Below, piece after piece: positions 37,041 to 49,196 of a stretch of 64,000 bases of DNA (within the stretch, counting starts at the first letter, position 1; each line of letters begins with the position of its first letter). This stretch comes from Doryteuthis pealeii (taxonomy: Eukaryota; Mollusca; Cephalopoda; Myopsida; Loliginidae): positions 46,751,016-46,815,015 of the forward strand of contig CM042156.1 in the NCBI GenBank assembly GCA_023376005.1, given 5' to 3'. The notes beneath the pieces are model-generated. The model was not told the DNA's origin. It saw only the letters and a program-made list of their open reading frames with translations, and made no database searches. Position numbers and translations under genes: made by a program.

Positions 37041-37461
37041 AAGTTTTATATTTTTTAAAATTAAAGGCACGGAGTTTTTCAAAGCATGGAGAAATAAACA
37101 TGAATTAAAAAATTAAAAATGTAGAAGGGATTTAAAATTCAAAAACTTAAAAATATGTTTCACCCACCTTACTTGTCTTATTCTTTTTTTTTTTTAAATG
37201 ACAAGAGAAAAAAATGTATCTTTACTCTGTATGTCACATCCGGTTTGGAAAAACTAGTATGATTAGATAACTTATATCATACAGAAAATATTTGAAATAT
37301 ATATATATAAATTTAAATACAAAAAAATTAAATTAACCAGAGTGGAAAGATCAACAAAGATTAGAAATAATATGTAAGTCAATACTAAATTTCATTGGTG
37401 CCCACCTGACATTTTAGAATTTTATTATATATCACTAAATATGATTTAGATACAAGGACAC

Positions 37462-37464
<3 letters not shown>

Positions 37465-37514
<50 letters not shown>
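37465..37514. repeat. (GA)n microsatellite
   Basis: About 50 bases of GA repeats followed by ATT/ATC triplets. Confidence 0.95.
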
Positions 37515-37518
<4 letters not shown>

Positions 37519-37605
37519 ATTAACATCATTATTATTATTATTATCATCATTTATCTTTTTTGGTGTTTTCACTCAAATTAACTAGAGTGAAAACATCAAC
37601 AAAGA

Positions 37606-37629
37606 TAAGAATAATAATAATAATAATAA

Positions 37630-37682
<53 letters not shown>
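37606..37682. repeat. (TAA)n(TA)n microsatellite
   Basis: Triplet then a long TA run of about 50 bases. Confidence 0.95.
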
Positions 37683-37684
<2 letters not shown>

Positions 37685-37884
37685 CATACACACACACTAA
37701 ATGGTTCATACACATAACCAAATTTTTCCTTTAATTCCTGAAAACTTTCTAATCATTTCTTGGTTTAAATTTATATATAACCAAAGTTTTCCACTAATTA
37801 ATAATAATTTTCTAACCATTTTTTAATCTAATTTCATATATATTTCCAATAATTTCCTATATGATATATTTTAGATAATACTAT

Positions 37885-37990
37885 CCCTCTGAGGTTGAAT
37901 GGACCTGGAGTAATGGCAATGAAGGGGTACTCCACACTCCCTTGAGCTCCAGAATTGGAACCTCACCACTAGATGCACTTTAAGATCATA
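37885..37990 (-). repeat. Repeat family E fragment
   Basis: gaatggacctggagtaatgg and ggtactccacactcccttga match the middle of E in reverse. Confidence 0.6.
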
Positions 37991-38087
37991 CCCAGGACAC
38001 ACTACAGCAAAAGTGGTTCACAACGAACGGGTAGTGATAAACATTTGGTTTGAACATACTTTCAAATTCCCCATACTTTTTCAGTAG

Positions 38088-38123
<36 letters not shown>

Positions 38124-38689
38124 ATATAAATTCGTGTAATGAGAGAGTAAAATTATCTTTTATCCAACTTAAAATCCTAAAAATCAAATAAGAATATTTT
38201 CATATTTTTTTTCTTCCATGTCTTGGGAGATTTATTTGGAGAAATTTTGGTAAATCCCAGAGAGCTGACCTCGCTGTCAGAAATGGTGTTAAAAATGGCA
38301 GAAATGATGGAAGACTAATGACAAAAGGTTTAACCCAATACCTTCACAACCCCCAGGTCCAGGTCTCTGGGGGTAGGAGAAAAAAATAGGGGGGGTTGCG
38401 AGGAGGTGGGTGGGGGTGTTTGTTGTGGTTGGTAAGAAAAGATTGATGTTTAACTGACAACCTATCATCAAGATGAGTTCTGGAGTTTTTGGCTGACAAA
38501 AAGCAGATTGACTTCTGACCTGTTAGAATATTCAGGTGGGGGTGGGGTGGGGAGTCTTATTTGAAAGAAGTAAAAATCTTTAGAGATGAAGAAAGTAGTT
38601 TTAGAATTAAAGGAACAGTTTTACAAAATGTTTGCTCTTCTCTAAAACAAAAAGAGAAATTTAAAATATCATGTCCGAGTCGTGAGAAA

Positions 38690-38800
38690 TGGACTTGTCG
38701 TCCAGAGTTCAAATCCCAGATGAGACTATTTGCATTCCACAAAGTGCTAATACCCTTGGTAAAAGGTATGCATCCAATTACTCTCCCCCCAGCTAATTTC
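38690..38800 (+). repeat. SINE family A fragment
   Basis: aaatggacttgtcgtccaga, B box gagttcaaatccca, tgctaatacccttggtaaaa. Head start and tail missing. Confidence 0.75.
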
Positions 38801-38934
38801 TGGTTCAACAAAATTCTGATTCATTCTCAGGAAATTTTTCTTACATTTTAAAATGTTGTCAGACCAACAGATCAAAACTGAATCTAATTTTGAAAAAAAA
38901 AACAAAAAACAACTAGATAAAAGAAATTAGTATT

Positions 38935-39125
38935 ATCTGCGTTATTCGGACTATTGTCCCCATCTTCATTGTTATTTGTACAACGTTTCGGCCGATATAA
39001 CCTCTGCCTTCTTCAGGTATTTCTTGTCGGACTCGGGAACCTTCTTTTCGAACTCAGGAACTTTGTACAAATAACAATGAAGATGGGGACAATAGTCTGA
39101 ATAACGCAGATCATACTAATCTTCA
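38935..39125. repeat. SINE G tail as an inverted repeat (hairpin)
   Basis: Left arm gcgttattcggactattgtc (38939) and the right arm ending gacaatagtctgaataacgc (to 39110) pair over about 48 bases; the loop holds the cggccgatata block. Confidence 0.88.
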
Positions 39126-39269
39126 AGCCTCATCTCAAACATTCAGAGAAATAGTATAATAGAAATTCTTTTAACATTTCACAATTTTTACAGTTGAATT
39201 TTCAGTTGATTTGATTTGTTTATTTGATTTTCAATTGTTTTTCTAGTATTTTGTTTTTAACTTGTTTCT

Positions 39270-39488
39270 TTGTTTAATGGCATATCAACCCTTGTGGGTC
39301 ATTTAATGCCAAAGCCATCCTTGTAGAAGAACAGTAGTGGTACTATTTAACCCATAGCTAGGGAATTAGGGGGTTCATACCTTTCCCAAAGGTATTTGTC
39401 CAAAAGTGAGCATAATAGCATGACTGGAGTTTGAACTCACTTACTATGATGCAATCCATGATGTTACACATTAAGTCATGGGGGGGGT
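39270..39488 (-). repeat. SINE family F
   Basis: Tail side aatggcatatcaacccttgt, atttaatgccaaagc; body tatttaacccatagctaggg; inverted B box ggagtttgaactc. The tail equals that of family E. Confidence 0.8.
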
Positions 39489-39602
39489 CTCTTCTTTAGG
39501 GTTTTTTTTTTGGGGGGGGATTAGGCAGATAATCCAAGGCAGATTAGACAGTTGTTGTTATGGTTTAAAAAAATAAATTGCTTGTTCAAATCATCATTTA
39601 GG

Positions 39603-39912
39603 CAGGGGTCATCAAACTATGGCCCTCGGGCTGTATACGGCCCTCGAAGGCATTTTATCAGGCCTACCGATGTTACTTGAATTTGTAATGTTTTTGATAA
39701 TATTTTGAAAATAAATATGTTGGTTAAATTTGTTTTTGTGCATCTTACATCACTCATCCATGAATATAACATGGAAAGATAAATTTTGTTTTACATCTTT
39801 TTCTCAGAGCTTCATTCTGGCTAGCAAGTATTGAACACAATAATAATATGGCCCGTGCTCATTATTTTTTTTAATTATCCAGCTCACCGTGAAAAAAATT
39901 TGGTGATCTCTG
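39603..39912. mobile_element. hAT-type MITE
   Basis: Left end caggggtcatcaaactatgg, right end inverted cagagatcaccaaattt. The inside includes ggccctcgggctgtatacgg and later atggcccgtgctc. The CAGGGGTC..CAAACT end is typical of non-autonomous hAT elements. An 8-base target duplication is not obvious. Confidence 0.75.
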
Positions 39913-40460
39913 AGAGCAATAGATTTTTGGAGAAAAAAAAATTAACAGATCTTTAAAGGAAATATAATAATAAAAAAGTTACTGCATATACTTGTGTATT
40001 ATGCAACTAAGATTTAAATTAAAATCTTTTGCAGCTGGGAATTGTGGGTGTACCAGTTGGCCTAGGCAACACCATCATAAAAAATTTAAAAAAACTGTTT
40101 CAGAAAAATAAGATGTTATGCAATTAGTAATGATTTATAAATTGTATAATTCAAACAAATTTGGTTAAGCAAAACAGAATTCTTATATTGTTTTCAAGAT
40201 TTTTCTTTTAAGTTTCCTAACAATTCTTTTGATGTTATCTTGAAAGGTCTTAATAAGTTGAAAGTCTGAAAGAGTTATTATAACATCAAAAGAATTGGTA
40301 CGAAACTTGAAAGAAAAAAGAAAATATCAATGTACAGATATTGTATATTTCAAACATATTTATTCAAATTGCATTCAAAATATTCACAAACACTTGAAAA
40401 GTTAATCATTTCCTTTGGTAGAGAAATTAAATCAGTGCCATCTTGATTTTCAATTGGACT

Positions 40461-40918
40461 GGTAATTTATGAGGAAGTGCGTCCCAGTCTCCCGCCTCAA
40501 AAACGCTACCCGGTGACTATCAAAATAACAACCCCAGCTCATCGTAATTCTTGTTTATTTATTGTAATTTGTCGTAATTCTTGTTTAGATATGAAGATGG
40601 ATATATAGTTTTGAATAGACTGAGATATATAGATAAACAAACAAAATGGAGATAGATATTTTCGACAAGTAAATGTATTGGGGGGGGGGGTCGCTTCTTT
40701 TTTTGTCGTAATTCTTGTTTATTTAAACTAAAAACAAGACATTAAACAAACATGAATAAAAAAAATCTTAGTATTTAAATAATATAGATAAATATGAACA
40801 AATTGAAATAGATTGATAGATGGATAGTTTTGAATAGACTGAGCTGGGTCGTTATTTTAATAGTCACCGGGCAGCAACTCGAGGCAGGAGACCGGGACGC
40901 ACTTCCTCATAAATTACC
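40461..40918. repeat. Inverted-repeat element, arms about 80 bp
   Basis: ggtaatttatgaggaagtgc (40461) is inverted at the right end (40918). Arms include acgctacccggtgactat / atagtcaccgggcagc. The centre repeats cgtaattcttgttta four times. Confidence 0.85.
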
Positions 40919-41387
40919 ATTGGACTTAATGCTCAGATATTTTGATAAAGTTTTAACTTTTAACAACAATCTTCTCGCATCAGACCTCCTCCCCTTCCTC
41001 CTACTTAACACTAATGGGTTTAAATTATCCTTTTTTTTTTTCTTTTTAGAAAGGGATTTTTTTGGTTTGGGTAAAAATTGCCTACAAATCCTGAAATAGA
41101 AATTTAAAATAAATAAATAAATTTGGTAAAATATTTATTCAAAGAATTAGGTGTGTGGGGTGAATTTGACAGATTTTCTTAGACATTTCTGACGTTTTAA
41201 CTAAATTGAAATTTTATTTGTTCAGCCAATTTAACACCAACTTCCTTTGAGTTATTCAACTGCTGGCAAACATGATGTCTTTTTGAAAATTTAAAAAAAA
41301 AAAAAAAAAAAATGGAGTCGTAAATATTAGGATTGGGTAGGGGTGGAAATAGAAATATTCTTAATGTTAAAATTCCTTGTTTGATTT

Positions 41388-41422
<35 letters not shown>

Positions 41423-41526
41423 CAAGAAGAAAATTGTTTTTCAAGTTTGAATCAAATTAAAAACTAAAAATTTAATCTCATCAAAAATCATTAAGAAAAA
41501 TTAATTCTATTCTCAGCAAAATTTTG

Positions 41527-41559
<33 letters not shown>

Positions 41560-41589
41560 TTGCATTCATAAATTTTTATATAGAAAAAT

Positions 41590-41885
41590 CCATTACTACT
41601 GGTATTTACATGTGTCCCACTTTCACACGATATGGCACAAGGCCGTTTTATGTGGGGACCACCCACAATTCGGGTGGTAGGTAGAAAAATTGCGTTGATC
41701 CCTTCGGCATTCCCCCTCAAGGGGGGGGGGGTCTCAAGCGCTGGCAATAAACCCAGCCCCGCCCCTTTAAGTGCAACGAGGCAGGTATTGCCTGGAGGGA
41801 CGGCCCTCTGGGATCGACACTATTAATTTAGCATCCACCGGTCCAGAGGCCAAAGCTCACTGGACCCCCGTCCCCAAAGGACGGG
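41590..41885 (-). repeat. Repeat family D
   Basis: Tail side cacgatatggcacaaggccg, middle aataaacccagccccgcccc, 5' side tccaccggtccagaggccaa. Confidence 0.8.
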
Positions 41886-41909
41886 TGGGTGACAGCTGTA
41901 GTAGCTGGG

Positions 41910-42020
41910 ACTAAAATCCATTACTACTGAATAGAAAGTTCAATCCTCACTAGATGCTCCATACTTGTGACCTTGTGTCACATTTTATCTAAGGCAATTT
42001 GGTTGGGTAAATGCATACAT
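41910..42020 (+). repeat. SINE family C, 3' half
   Basis: ccattactactgaatagaaa, gttcaatcctcactagatgc, gaccttgtgtcacattttat, ggttgggtaaatgcatac. Confidence 0.75.
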
Positions 42021-42119
42021 TAAGTTCTGAATTTATTCACAGGGATGGAAATTAATTTTCCGAACTTTTTCAACAAATTAGCACAATTAAAAATATACAC
42101 TAACTCAAATTCTAAGATT

Positions 42120-42470
42120 GATTTTAATGGCATATCAACTGTCGAGGGTTATTTATATCTCTGGGTTAGTAAATCACATACATTATGTATCTATAATTAC
42201 ATTTTGTTTGGGGGGCGTTGCACATGGTCTTATCAAATATAAATAATTTCTAAACAAATTGATTTGACTCATAGATGGGTCTCTAACAGATACTACTACC
42301 AAGTTAGAGTGGACCTGGGAGTAATGGCAATGAAGGGGTACTCCACACTCACCAGAGCTCAAAAACTGAAGCCTCATCAAATGCAGGACACCTCTTTATT
42401 TTTTTTAGGAGTGGGGTGTCTTACCCCTCTGCAGGGGATACAGTCAGCATATTCTAAGCTCCACAGATAG
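42120..42470 (-). repeat. Repeat family E, decayed, with tail
   Basis: ttttaatggcatatcaactg (tail), gttagagtggacctgggagt, actccacactcaccagagct and ttacccctctgcaggggata. Confidence 0.65.
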
Positions 42471-42492
42471 GGAATTGGTCATAGTCTGAAGC

Positions 42493-42806
42493 AATGATAC
42501 TGATATCTTTTTGATTTAGTGCATCCTGAGATGCACATATTTGCTTTGAGTGAGTCCCCGGGAAAGTTGATGGGTCCCAACTAAAGTTTCTTAATAGATT
42601 GTTGGGTTTTTATTTTTGATCTGGGGAAACAACTAAAGCTGTTTAACTTCTATCTTGTAACCTATCGAGTGTAATTCATTTCTAAGAAACTATTGAAATG
42701 TATTTACAGTTTCGCTTGAAATGGTGAGGGAAGAAAAAAGAAAAACACTGGGATGCATGATTTCTATGTGTCAGGGACGCAGAATGTGTACCTATCAGCA
42801 TCTCTG
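42493..42806 (+). mobile_element. TA-targeting MITE (gatgctgatag ends), copy 1
   Basis: Left end gatactgatatctttttgat, right end cctatcagcatctct. Shared interior ttctaagaaactattgaaat, gtatttacagt and gaagaaaaaagaaaaacact. Has an extra 40-base stretch near 42600. Confidence 0.85.
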
Positions 42807-42999
42807 CTGAATGAATATGGAATAATGAAAAGATTTCATTTGGTAGTTTAGAAAATTTGGAAAAAAAAAATTAAAATTAAAAAAAATTTTAATTTTGGGT
42901 TGGTAGGCATTTAATTAAATCATCCTAAAGAAAATCATAGACAATCTTTTTTTGCTCATTTTGTCCCCATGTGTAGATTTAAGACATCCAATATGCAAC

Positions 43000-44850
43000 A
43001 ATAAAAAGAGGCAACAACACACCCACCCACCCACTGGTGTGTCAGGGTCGGTGGGGGAGGGGGAAGAGAGTTGGGCACATTTGCAGTTTTTCTTTTCTTC
43101 AGCTGAGCATCTTAACAGATGTCATTATTAATAGTAAATCAGCAAAACTGCATGACAATATCCTCGGGTGCGCCCACCCACCTACCAACACCACTGCAGG
43201 GATCCGATACATCTGTCCCAACAATTTTGTGCTGACTTTTTCATTCTTCTGCATCTGTTTGTTTCTCTTGCAAACTTTGTTCAAAAGGATGAAGCTGGCT
43301 GTACAAGCAACCATTTTGAAAAATGGCCTCAAACATTTCCACCCCCCCCCCAAAAAAAAGGGGGGGAGATAATGAGCAGCTGTCATTTGTCAATTGGATG
43401 AAAAAAACTTGGATTTTAATGTTGATTTATGAAGAATTATGATTATTTATGATTTGTGTTATCAAAATAAACTGACATAAAACATATTATGTTGTAACTT
43501 CTTTAACAATAAATGCAAATGTCAGCAGGTTACATTATTTTTAAAACTTTACAACTAGAGGCCATAGCCCAACATATCATACCATTTTGGAATCAGGCTG
43601 ATGTTACATAATTCGTGGGACAATTGTGAAATTTGTATGATTCTAAATGAAAAGAGAATTTTTTTTCACAAAATTTAGTATTGCTTAGAACTTGTTTGGC
43701 CGAAGAAAGGGAAAAATTGATTCAATATGAATTAATGGAAAATTGGAAAATGTTGTTTTGGGGTTTGTTTATTATTTTTTTTCTTGAAGTGATAACCGTC
43801 CAGATATGCACATTTGCAAGTCTGAATTCATTTACACAATTTGTAGCAAAGGAAGGAAATTTATAAAAAAAAAAAAATAAATAAAAATAAAAAAAATTTC
43901 TTTTTAAATTTGGATATTTATAAGCAAATTATTTTTCAAAAGAAAAACTTTCCAATCTTTTTTATGGAATTTATTTTTTACTTTATCATCAAATCAAACA
44001 AAATAAAAAGAGACAACTTGATAGATTTTCTTTACATTTTCCAGAAACTAGGAGAAAAAAAAAGAATCAGAAATTTTTTTTAAACACGTTCATATAAAAA
44101 GCAAAAAAAATGTTTCATTTGGATCTTTGTTCTAATTTTGCTTATAAAGCAACAACCTCATTACCCAACAGCCAAAAATGACAAAATATTTTTGAAGCGC
44201 CCGAGTGTCTTATTCATTACATTAACTGTTGAGGATATTTTTAGAAAATTAAATAAAGAAAAAAAAAAGAATAAAAAAGAAAAAAGATTTAACAATTGTG
44301 ACCTCTAGGAGATTTGAATTCTTTAAGTTTAGGCAGACAACTGTGTGTGTGTGTGTGTGTGTGATGTGACTTTATACAAGATTGCATAGTGGGGGGTAGA
44401 GCACACTGTCTGGACGACCTTCCAAATCTAAGACTCTAGCCTGGAGCATCAACGTCTGGCAGTAATTTGAAGAGATGAACAAAATCTTTTTATTGTCTTC
44501 TATGAAGCCAAAGAGAAAACAATAAAACACTTTTAAATGAGACTGTAGGCGTTTTACACTCACACACACACACACATTTGTCTAGAAAGTAACGAGCCAT
44601 TCAATTTTAAACAAAATAGTTTACTAAGAGCAATGATGGTGTAGTTCCCCTTAGAGAACTTTGCTTGGGATTTCACACATTTATTCCAGCATCCCTTTTA
44701 TTTTTGAAAAGGATCCGCACAATCTCCCTCCCTTTAAGGATCACCATCAGCAGCCTAGGAAAATTCTCTTAATCCTTGTGAATGTGACAATCCACAATAC
44801 CCAAGCTCACTCAATAGCATTTCACTGCCAAGTGAGTAACCCTATAGGGG
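43000..44850. other. Intergenic, no gene seen
   Basis: AT-rich with poly-A/T runs and a TG run (44341-44363). A 111-codon frame at 43037-43372 overlaps an oppositely directed frame and shows no protein family; I regard both as chance. Confidence 0.5.
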
Positions 44851-44851
44851 A

Positions 44852-45054
44852 GTAATTGCATTTCACTTAGTGCTAATACCCTTGGGAAAGGTATGAATCC
44901 TACTCTCCCTCCAGCTATGGGTAAATAGCAGGGCAGACTGGGCTCTTTAGCCTTGGTTAGGCAACCGGTCTAAGAGAAGGAAAACTCTGAATTCAAACCT
45001 GTTAAACTCCGCTTAAGAAAATGACCTTGTGTCACATCCTGTTCGTGCGGGGTT

Positions 45055-45108
<54 letters not shown>
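44852..45108 (+). repeat. SINE family A (5' truncated) ending in (TA)n
   Basis: Begins inside the body (tgcatttcacttagtgctaa), then cccttgggaaaggtatgaat, gaccttgtgtcacatcctgt, ggtaaatatatata running into 50 bases of TA. Confidence 0.88.
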
Positions 45109-45110
<2 letters not shown>

Positions 45111-45188
45111 AGAGTATTCATACATGCATAGTAAAGTCTTCTCTGATTGGATATCAACTTATACCAAGGCCATTCTGGACTGACCATC

Positions 45189-45195
<7 letters not shown>

Positions 45196-45238
<43 letters not shown>
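45196..45238. repeat. (TA)n microsatellite
   Basis: Left border of the MITE copy that follows. Confidence 0.95.
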
Positions 45239-45239
45239 T

Positions 45240-45528
45240 ATCAGTGATGCTAATAGCTTTTTGATCTAGTATGTCCTGGGATGCACACATTTGCTTTGAT
45301 TGAGTCCTTGGGGGAAAATTTATGCGTCCCAAAGCCGTCTAACTCCCACCTTGTAACCTATCCTGTGTAATTAATTTCTAAGAAACTATTGAAATGTATT
45401 TACAGTTAGCTTGAAATGACAGGGGAAGAAAAAAGAAAAACACTCGGATGCATGGATATGATTTTACTGTGTCCTTTTAGATTTTTGTGTGTCAGGAACG
45501 CAAGAAGTGTACCTATCAGCATCTCTGG
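45240..45528 (+). mobile_element. TA-targeting MITE, copy 2
   Basis: Left end gtgatgctaatagctttttg, right end acctatcagcatctctgg, with TA repeats on both sides. About 290 bases; the cleanest + copy. Confidence 0.88.
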
Positions 45529-45837
45529 TATATATATATAAGAAAATAAAATAATAAATAAAAACAGATAATAGATTAAACAGAGTAAATGAATTGACAA
45601 ATTACTAACTTAATATACTATAACCATGTAAATAAACTAGACCACCTTTTTCAGAATGCTAAATACAATATATAAAGTGATATCCACCATGTGAGAGCCT
45701 CTTGGTCAGATGATTGCATAGGTGAGAAACTAACAGTCACCAAGCACCATTGACAGTGTCCATGCTGTTCAAACTTAGATCACAGACTTAGAAGCACAGC
45801 CCTTGTTTTCAATGAACAGCAACAATATAAAAGAGAT

Positions 45838-46011
45838 GGTTTAACCAATTATTTCTACCAATTTATTAATACACATGAAGTTAACGAAAATTATTTCTAC
45901 CAATTTATTAATACACATGAAGTTAACGAAAATTATTTCTACCAATTTATTAATACACATGAAGTTAACGAAAATTATTTCTACCAATTTATTAATACAC
46001 ATGAAGTTAAA
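45838..46011. repeat. 42-bp tandem repeat, four copies
   Basis: Unit aattatttctaccaatttat, taatacacatgaagttaacg, aa. Three copies are identical; the last is interrupted by (TA)n. Confidence 0.95.
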
Positions 46012-46059
46012 CAAATATATATACTGCCCCTTATCAAAAAAAAAAAAAAAATTTGGATA

Positions 46060-46108
46060 TTAAATAACCCACAAGGGTTGATATGCCATTAAACACCAAC
46101 TAACCAAC
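46060..46108 (+). repeat. E/F-type tail only
   Basis: ttaaataacccacaagggtt, gatatgccattaaacacc. Confidence 0.7.
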
Positions 46109-46109
46109 C

Positions 46110-47030
46110 CTAAGTGATAGAAATAGGCCTACCTGTAATTGTAGAAAAAATGATTGTCCTCAAAAGGCAGATTTTTAACTAATAATGTGAAGTATCAAGT
46201 ATCAAGCTGTTGTAAAAAAAAAAAAACCCACAAAATTGAGCCCGACATGGTTTACTGAACAAACAATAATTTTAGTATTTTCTCCAAGTTGTTGACTGAG
46301 AATTGCATGTTGTGTTTTTATGTAAAGTGTTGCAAGATTTGTATTTTGATCAGATAGGTAACATGTTAATATGTAGGAAAGAGTTTGTGTACCTTGTTAT
46401 AATCTAAATTATAATGTTACCAAGGAAATTATCTTGTTGTTTGTCTATAGTTCAATGTGTTAATGTACACTCAGCAAATAACAACATGTCCACACGCAAT
46501 GGAACTGCCAAATGCTAGTGACATTTATTTTGGCCTTTTGTCAATCAAACAAGAATTAGGCAATAAAATAGTTCCCAACTTTAACATTAATTTGATTTCT
46601 TTTTTTTTTTTTAATTTATTATATATATTTTAAAAATTTAGAGAAAATGACATCACATAACAATATAGTAACAAATTTTAATTCAATAATTTACAATCTT
46701 AAAAAATTAAGATATAAATGAGGTGATTAATTCAATTGATATATTTTTTTAAATTAGATAAATAAAGTAACCAAATTAAAATAAAATGACCAAATTTAAA
46801 ATAGAAATAATTCAGGGCTTATATTAATTTCCACTCTGAAATATAACACTAAGGCTTATTTTCAGGGGATGTCGATGTTTGTGTCGCATGAATATTTATT
46901 TCTTTTGTCTGTCTGCTGCTCTCAACTAGGGCTTAAATATTTAAAAAATCATACTGAAAAATCACAATAGGTTTTCAGGTAGGTCTTATTTTCAAGGAAA
47001 CACTGTAGATTAATTCTACAGTTTGTTTTA
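46110..47030. other. Intergenic, no gene seen
   Basis: Very AT-rich; nothing coding and no named repeat. Confidence 0.5.
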
Positions 47031-47034
47031 AACA

Positions 47035-47258
47035 TTAACTCTTAATGTTCTATACCACCTCATTCCACCCGGCTGGAAGTCACATTTGTTTTTGTAATCC
47101 ACCCCAAATGATAGCCTTTGTTTAAATGTAATATTAAACATATTTAGCAGTCTTTGTGGGAAATAACTCAGGTAAACTTAAATGAAAAAGGATCTTTTTT
47201 TTAATGAATCCTTATAAGAATGTGGCTCTGGAATTCTCAATAGGATGTTAAGAGTTAA
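47035..47258. mobile_element. MITE with ttaactcttaa ends, copy 2
   Basis: Left ttaactcttaatgttctata, right taggatgttaagagttaa. Interior matches 27590-27804 (cattccacccggctggaagt). A reversed partial copy follows at 47325-47390. Confidence 0.8.
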
Positions 47259-47324
47259 ATAGCAACTGAACAAGTCGATGGATATTAAAACTTAAATAAA
47301 AGTAGTTTTTTTTATATTCATAAT

Positions 47325-47390
47325 TAACTCTTAACATCCTGTTGAGAATTTTGAGAAGTCCAGATCCCCATTCCTATAAGGATTTATTTT
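47325..47390 (-). mobile_element. Same MITE, reversed fragment
   Basis: ttaactcttaacatcctgtt then gagaatt...cctataaggattt is the inverted right end of the previous element. Confidence 0.65.
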
Positions 47391-47639
47391 TTTTAAAGAA
47401 AAAAGTGTGAGAGAGAGTTAAATCAAGATTATTATCCCTTTTACATATTGAATTCGCTCTGTGGTCCCAATCCCTCCTCTTGGAGAATTACCTCCCGGTT
47501 AAGAACCACTTCATTATGTTTAATCCATACATCAAAACAAAATTTTAAAATAGTCCCATGTAGCAAGATGGGGATTATCCTGAGGTTTGCAGGAACTACT
47601 ATTAGAAAAGAGAGGAAGAAGAAATAAGAGATAGTAAAG

Positions 47640-48130
47640 GTTTTAAAAAAAACAGTGATGAGCACAAAAACGGTTGTCATGAGTTGACTGGGGCGTGACC
47701 CCCTGAATGGAGAATTGAATGTCAACCAGAAGTTTCGTGTGTTGACCGGAACCGAAAGTCATGTGGAACGATGAAGAAAAATACCGGTCTCTTTTTTGCT
47801 TTCCGAGGCCTAGGGGACAGACGGGCCTCTGGTTCCCAGTTGTGAGATCACAGTAATTTAACAGTGTCCTCTCTCTCTCTTTGCCTTTCCTCCTCTCCGA
47901 TGAGACACACGAGACGAGCCTGGAAAAAAAGCTAAGCAGCTTGTAACGATATATTTCTCGCATTGTACTTTTTTTATCGTCAAGATGACCGCCACGTGCC
48001 GAACACCTTTTTAGTGTTTTGAATTTGGAGGCACGTTGACAAGACCCGCTATACAACATGTATCGATATTAGAACGTTACGTATATCCGTTTGGTACTGT
48101 GAATATATCGCTACCGCCACATTACACCCA
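47640..48130 (-). promoter_or_regulatory. CpG-containing island, possible promoter/first exon
   Basis: About 480 bases with many CpGs and mixed-sequence content in an otherwise repeat-filled AT-rich stretch. On the - strand it could hold the non-coding first exon and promoter of the galactosyltransferase 18 kb downstream. A 138-codon frame (48059-47643, -) exists but matches nothing known. Strand and role are inference. Confidence 0.35.
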
Positions 48131-48230
48131 CTCTAATGAAATACATCACCAAAGCCGATCTGTCATCAGATAAAAACATGACCAAAAACTGTATATCATA
48201 TACAGTTGTTTGGTCTATATGGAACCTTAC

Positions 48231-48485
48231 AGTTAGAGGCACATGATGTAATGGTTATCGCCATAGGAAATAGATTTGTCAATCCGAGTTCCAATCCTGG
48301 ACAAGGCTGTTTGCATTTCACATAGTGCTAATACCTTTGGGAAAGGTATGCATCAAACTATTCTGCCTCCAGCTATAGGTAAATAGTAGGGAAGACTAAG
48401 TTCTTTAACCTTGGTTAAGCAACCAGAAGAAAAACTGAATTCAAACCTGTTAAACAGTTTAAGAAATTAATTTGGTGTCACATCC

Positions 48486-48524
<39 letters not shown>
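48231..48524 (+). repeat. SINE family A ending in (TA)n
   Basis: gaggcacatgatgtaatggt, gagttccaatcctgg, tgctaatacctttgggaaag, ggtgtcacatcctac then TA repeats. Confidence 0.88.
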
Positions 48525-48530
<6 letters not shown>

Positions 48531-48539
48531 AAAAAAGAG

Positions 48540-48570
<31 letters not shown>

Positions 48571-48573
<3 letters not shown>

Positions 48574-48850
48574 AGCTGATAGGTATGTGTCTTGCATCCC
48601 TGACGCACAAAAATCTAAAAGGACACAGTAAAATCGTATCCATGTGTCCCAGTGTTTTGCTTTTTTCTTCCCTCACCATTTCAAGCTAACTGTAAATACA
48701 TTTCAATAGTTTCTTAGAAATGAATTACACAGGATAAGTTACAAGGTAGGAGGTAGATGGCTTTAGTTGCGACCCATAAATTTTTCCAGGGACTCATTCA
48801 AAGCAAATATGTACATCACAGGACATACTATATCAAAAAGCTATCAGCAT

Positions 48851-48855
<5 letters not shown>
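48571..48855 (-). mobile_element. TA-targeting MITE, copy 3
   Basis: Left agaagctgataggtatgtgt, right gctatcagcatcat, with the family interior inverted (atttcaatagtttcttagaa). GA/TA repeats left and 50 bases of TA right. Confidence 0.88.

Positions 48856-48907
<52 letters not shown>
48856..48907. repeat. (TA)n microsatellite
   Basis: Right border of MITE copy 3. Confidence 0.95.
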
Positions 48908-48912
<5 letters not shown>

Positions 48913-49108
48913 CATTAACAGACAATAATTACTAATAAAAAATATTTCATTTTGGAATCTGAAAACAATTGGAGATTCTGGTTCGTTATATTGGGAGAAG
49001 GAGGGGGGGAGATTCTATGTGTAAAAAGTTGCATCAGGGCAGAGAATTAAGTAGATCTGAATCCAAGTGGAACAAAGAGCCTGAAAGGGCAGGTGTCCTA
49101 CCTCTTCC

Positions 49109-49130
49109 CTATATATATATATATATACAC

Positions 49131-49167
<37 letters not shown>

Positions 49168-49196
49168 TATAAATATATGTACACACACACACACAA
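49109..49196. repeat. Mixed (TA)n/(CA)n microsatellite
   Basis: Alternating TA and CA runs; the short frames in it are low complexity. Confidence 0.9.

Noticed and set aside
43037..43386. 111-codon (+) and 95-codon (-) genes
   Set aside because: Mutually overlapping frames without family match or splice sites, with homopolymer runs inside.
47643..48059. 138-codon protein gene on the - strand
   Set aside because: No recognisable domain; the composition suits a promoter/first-exon region better, though this is unproven.
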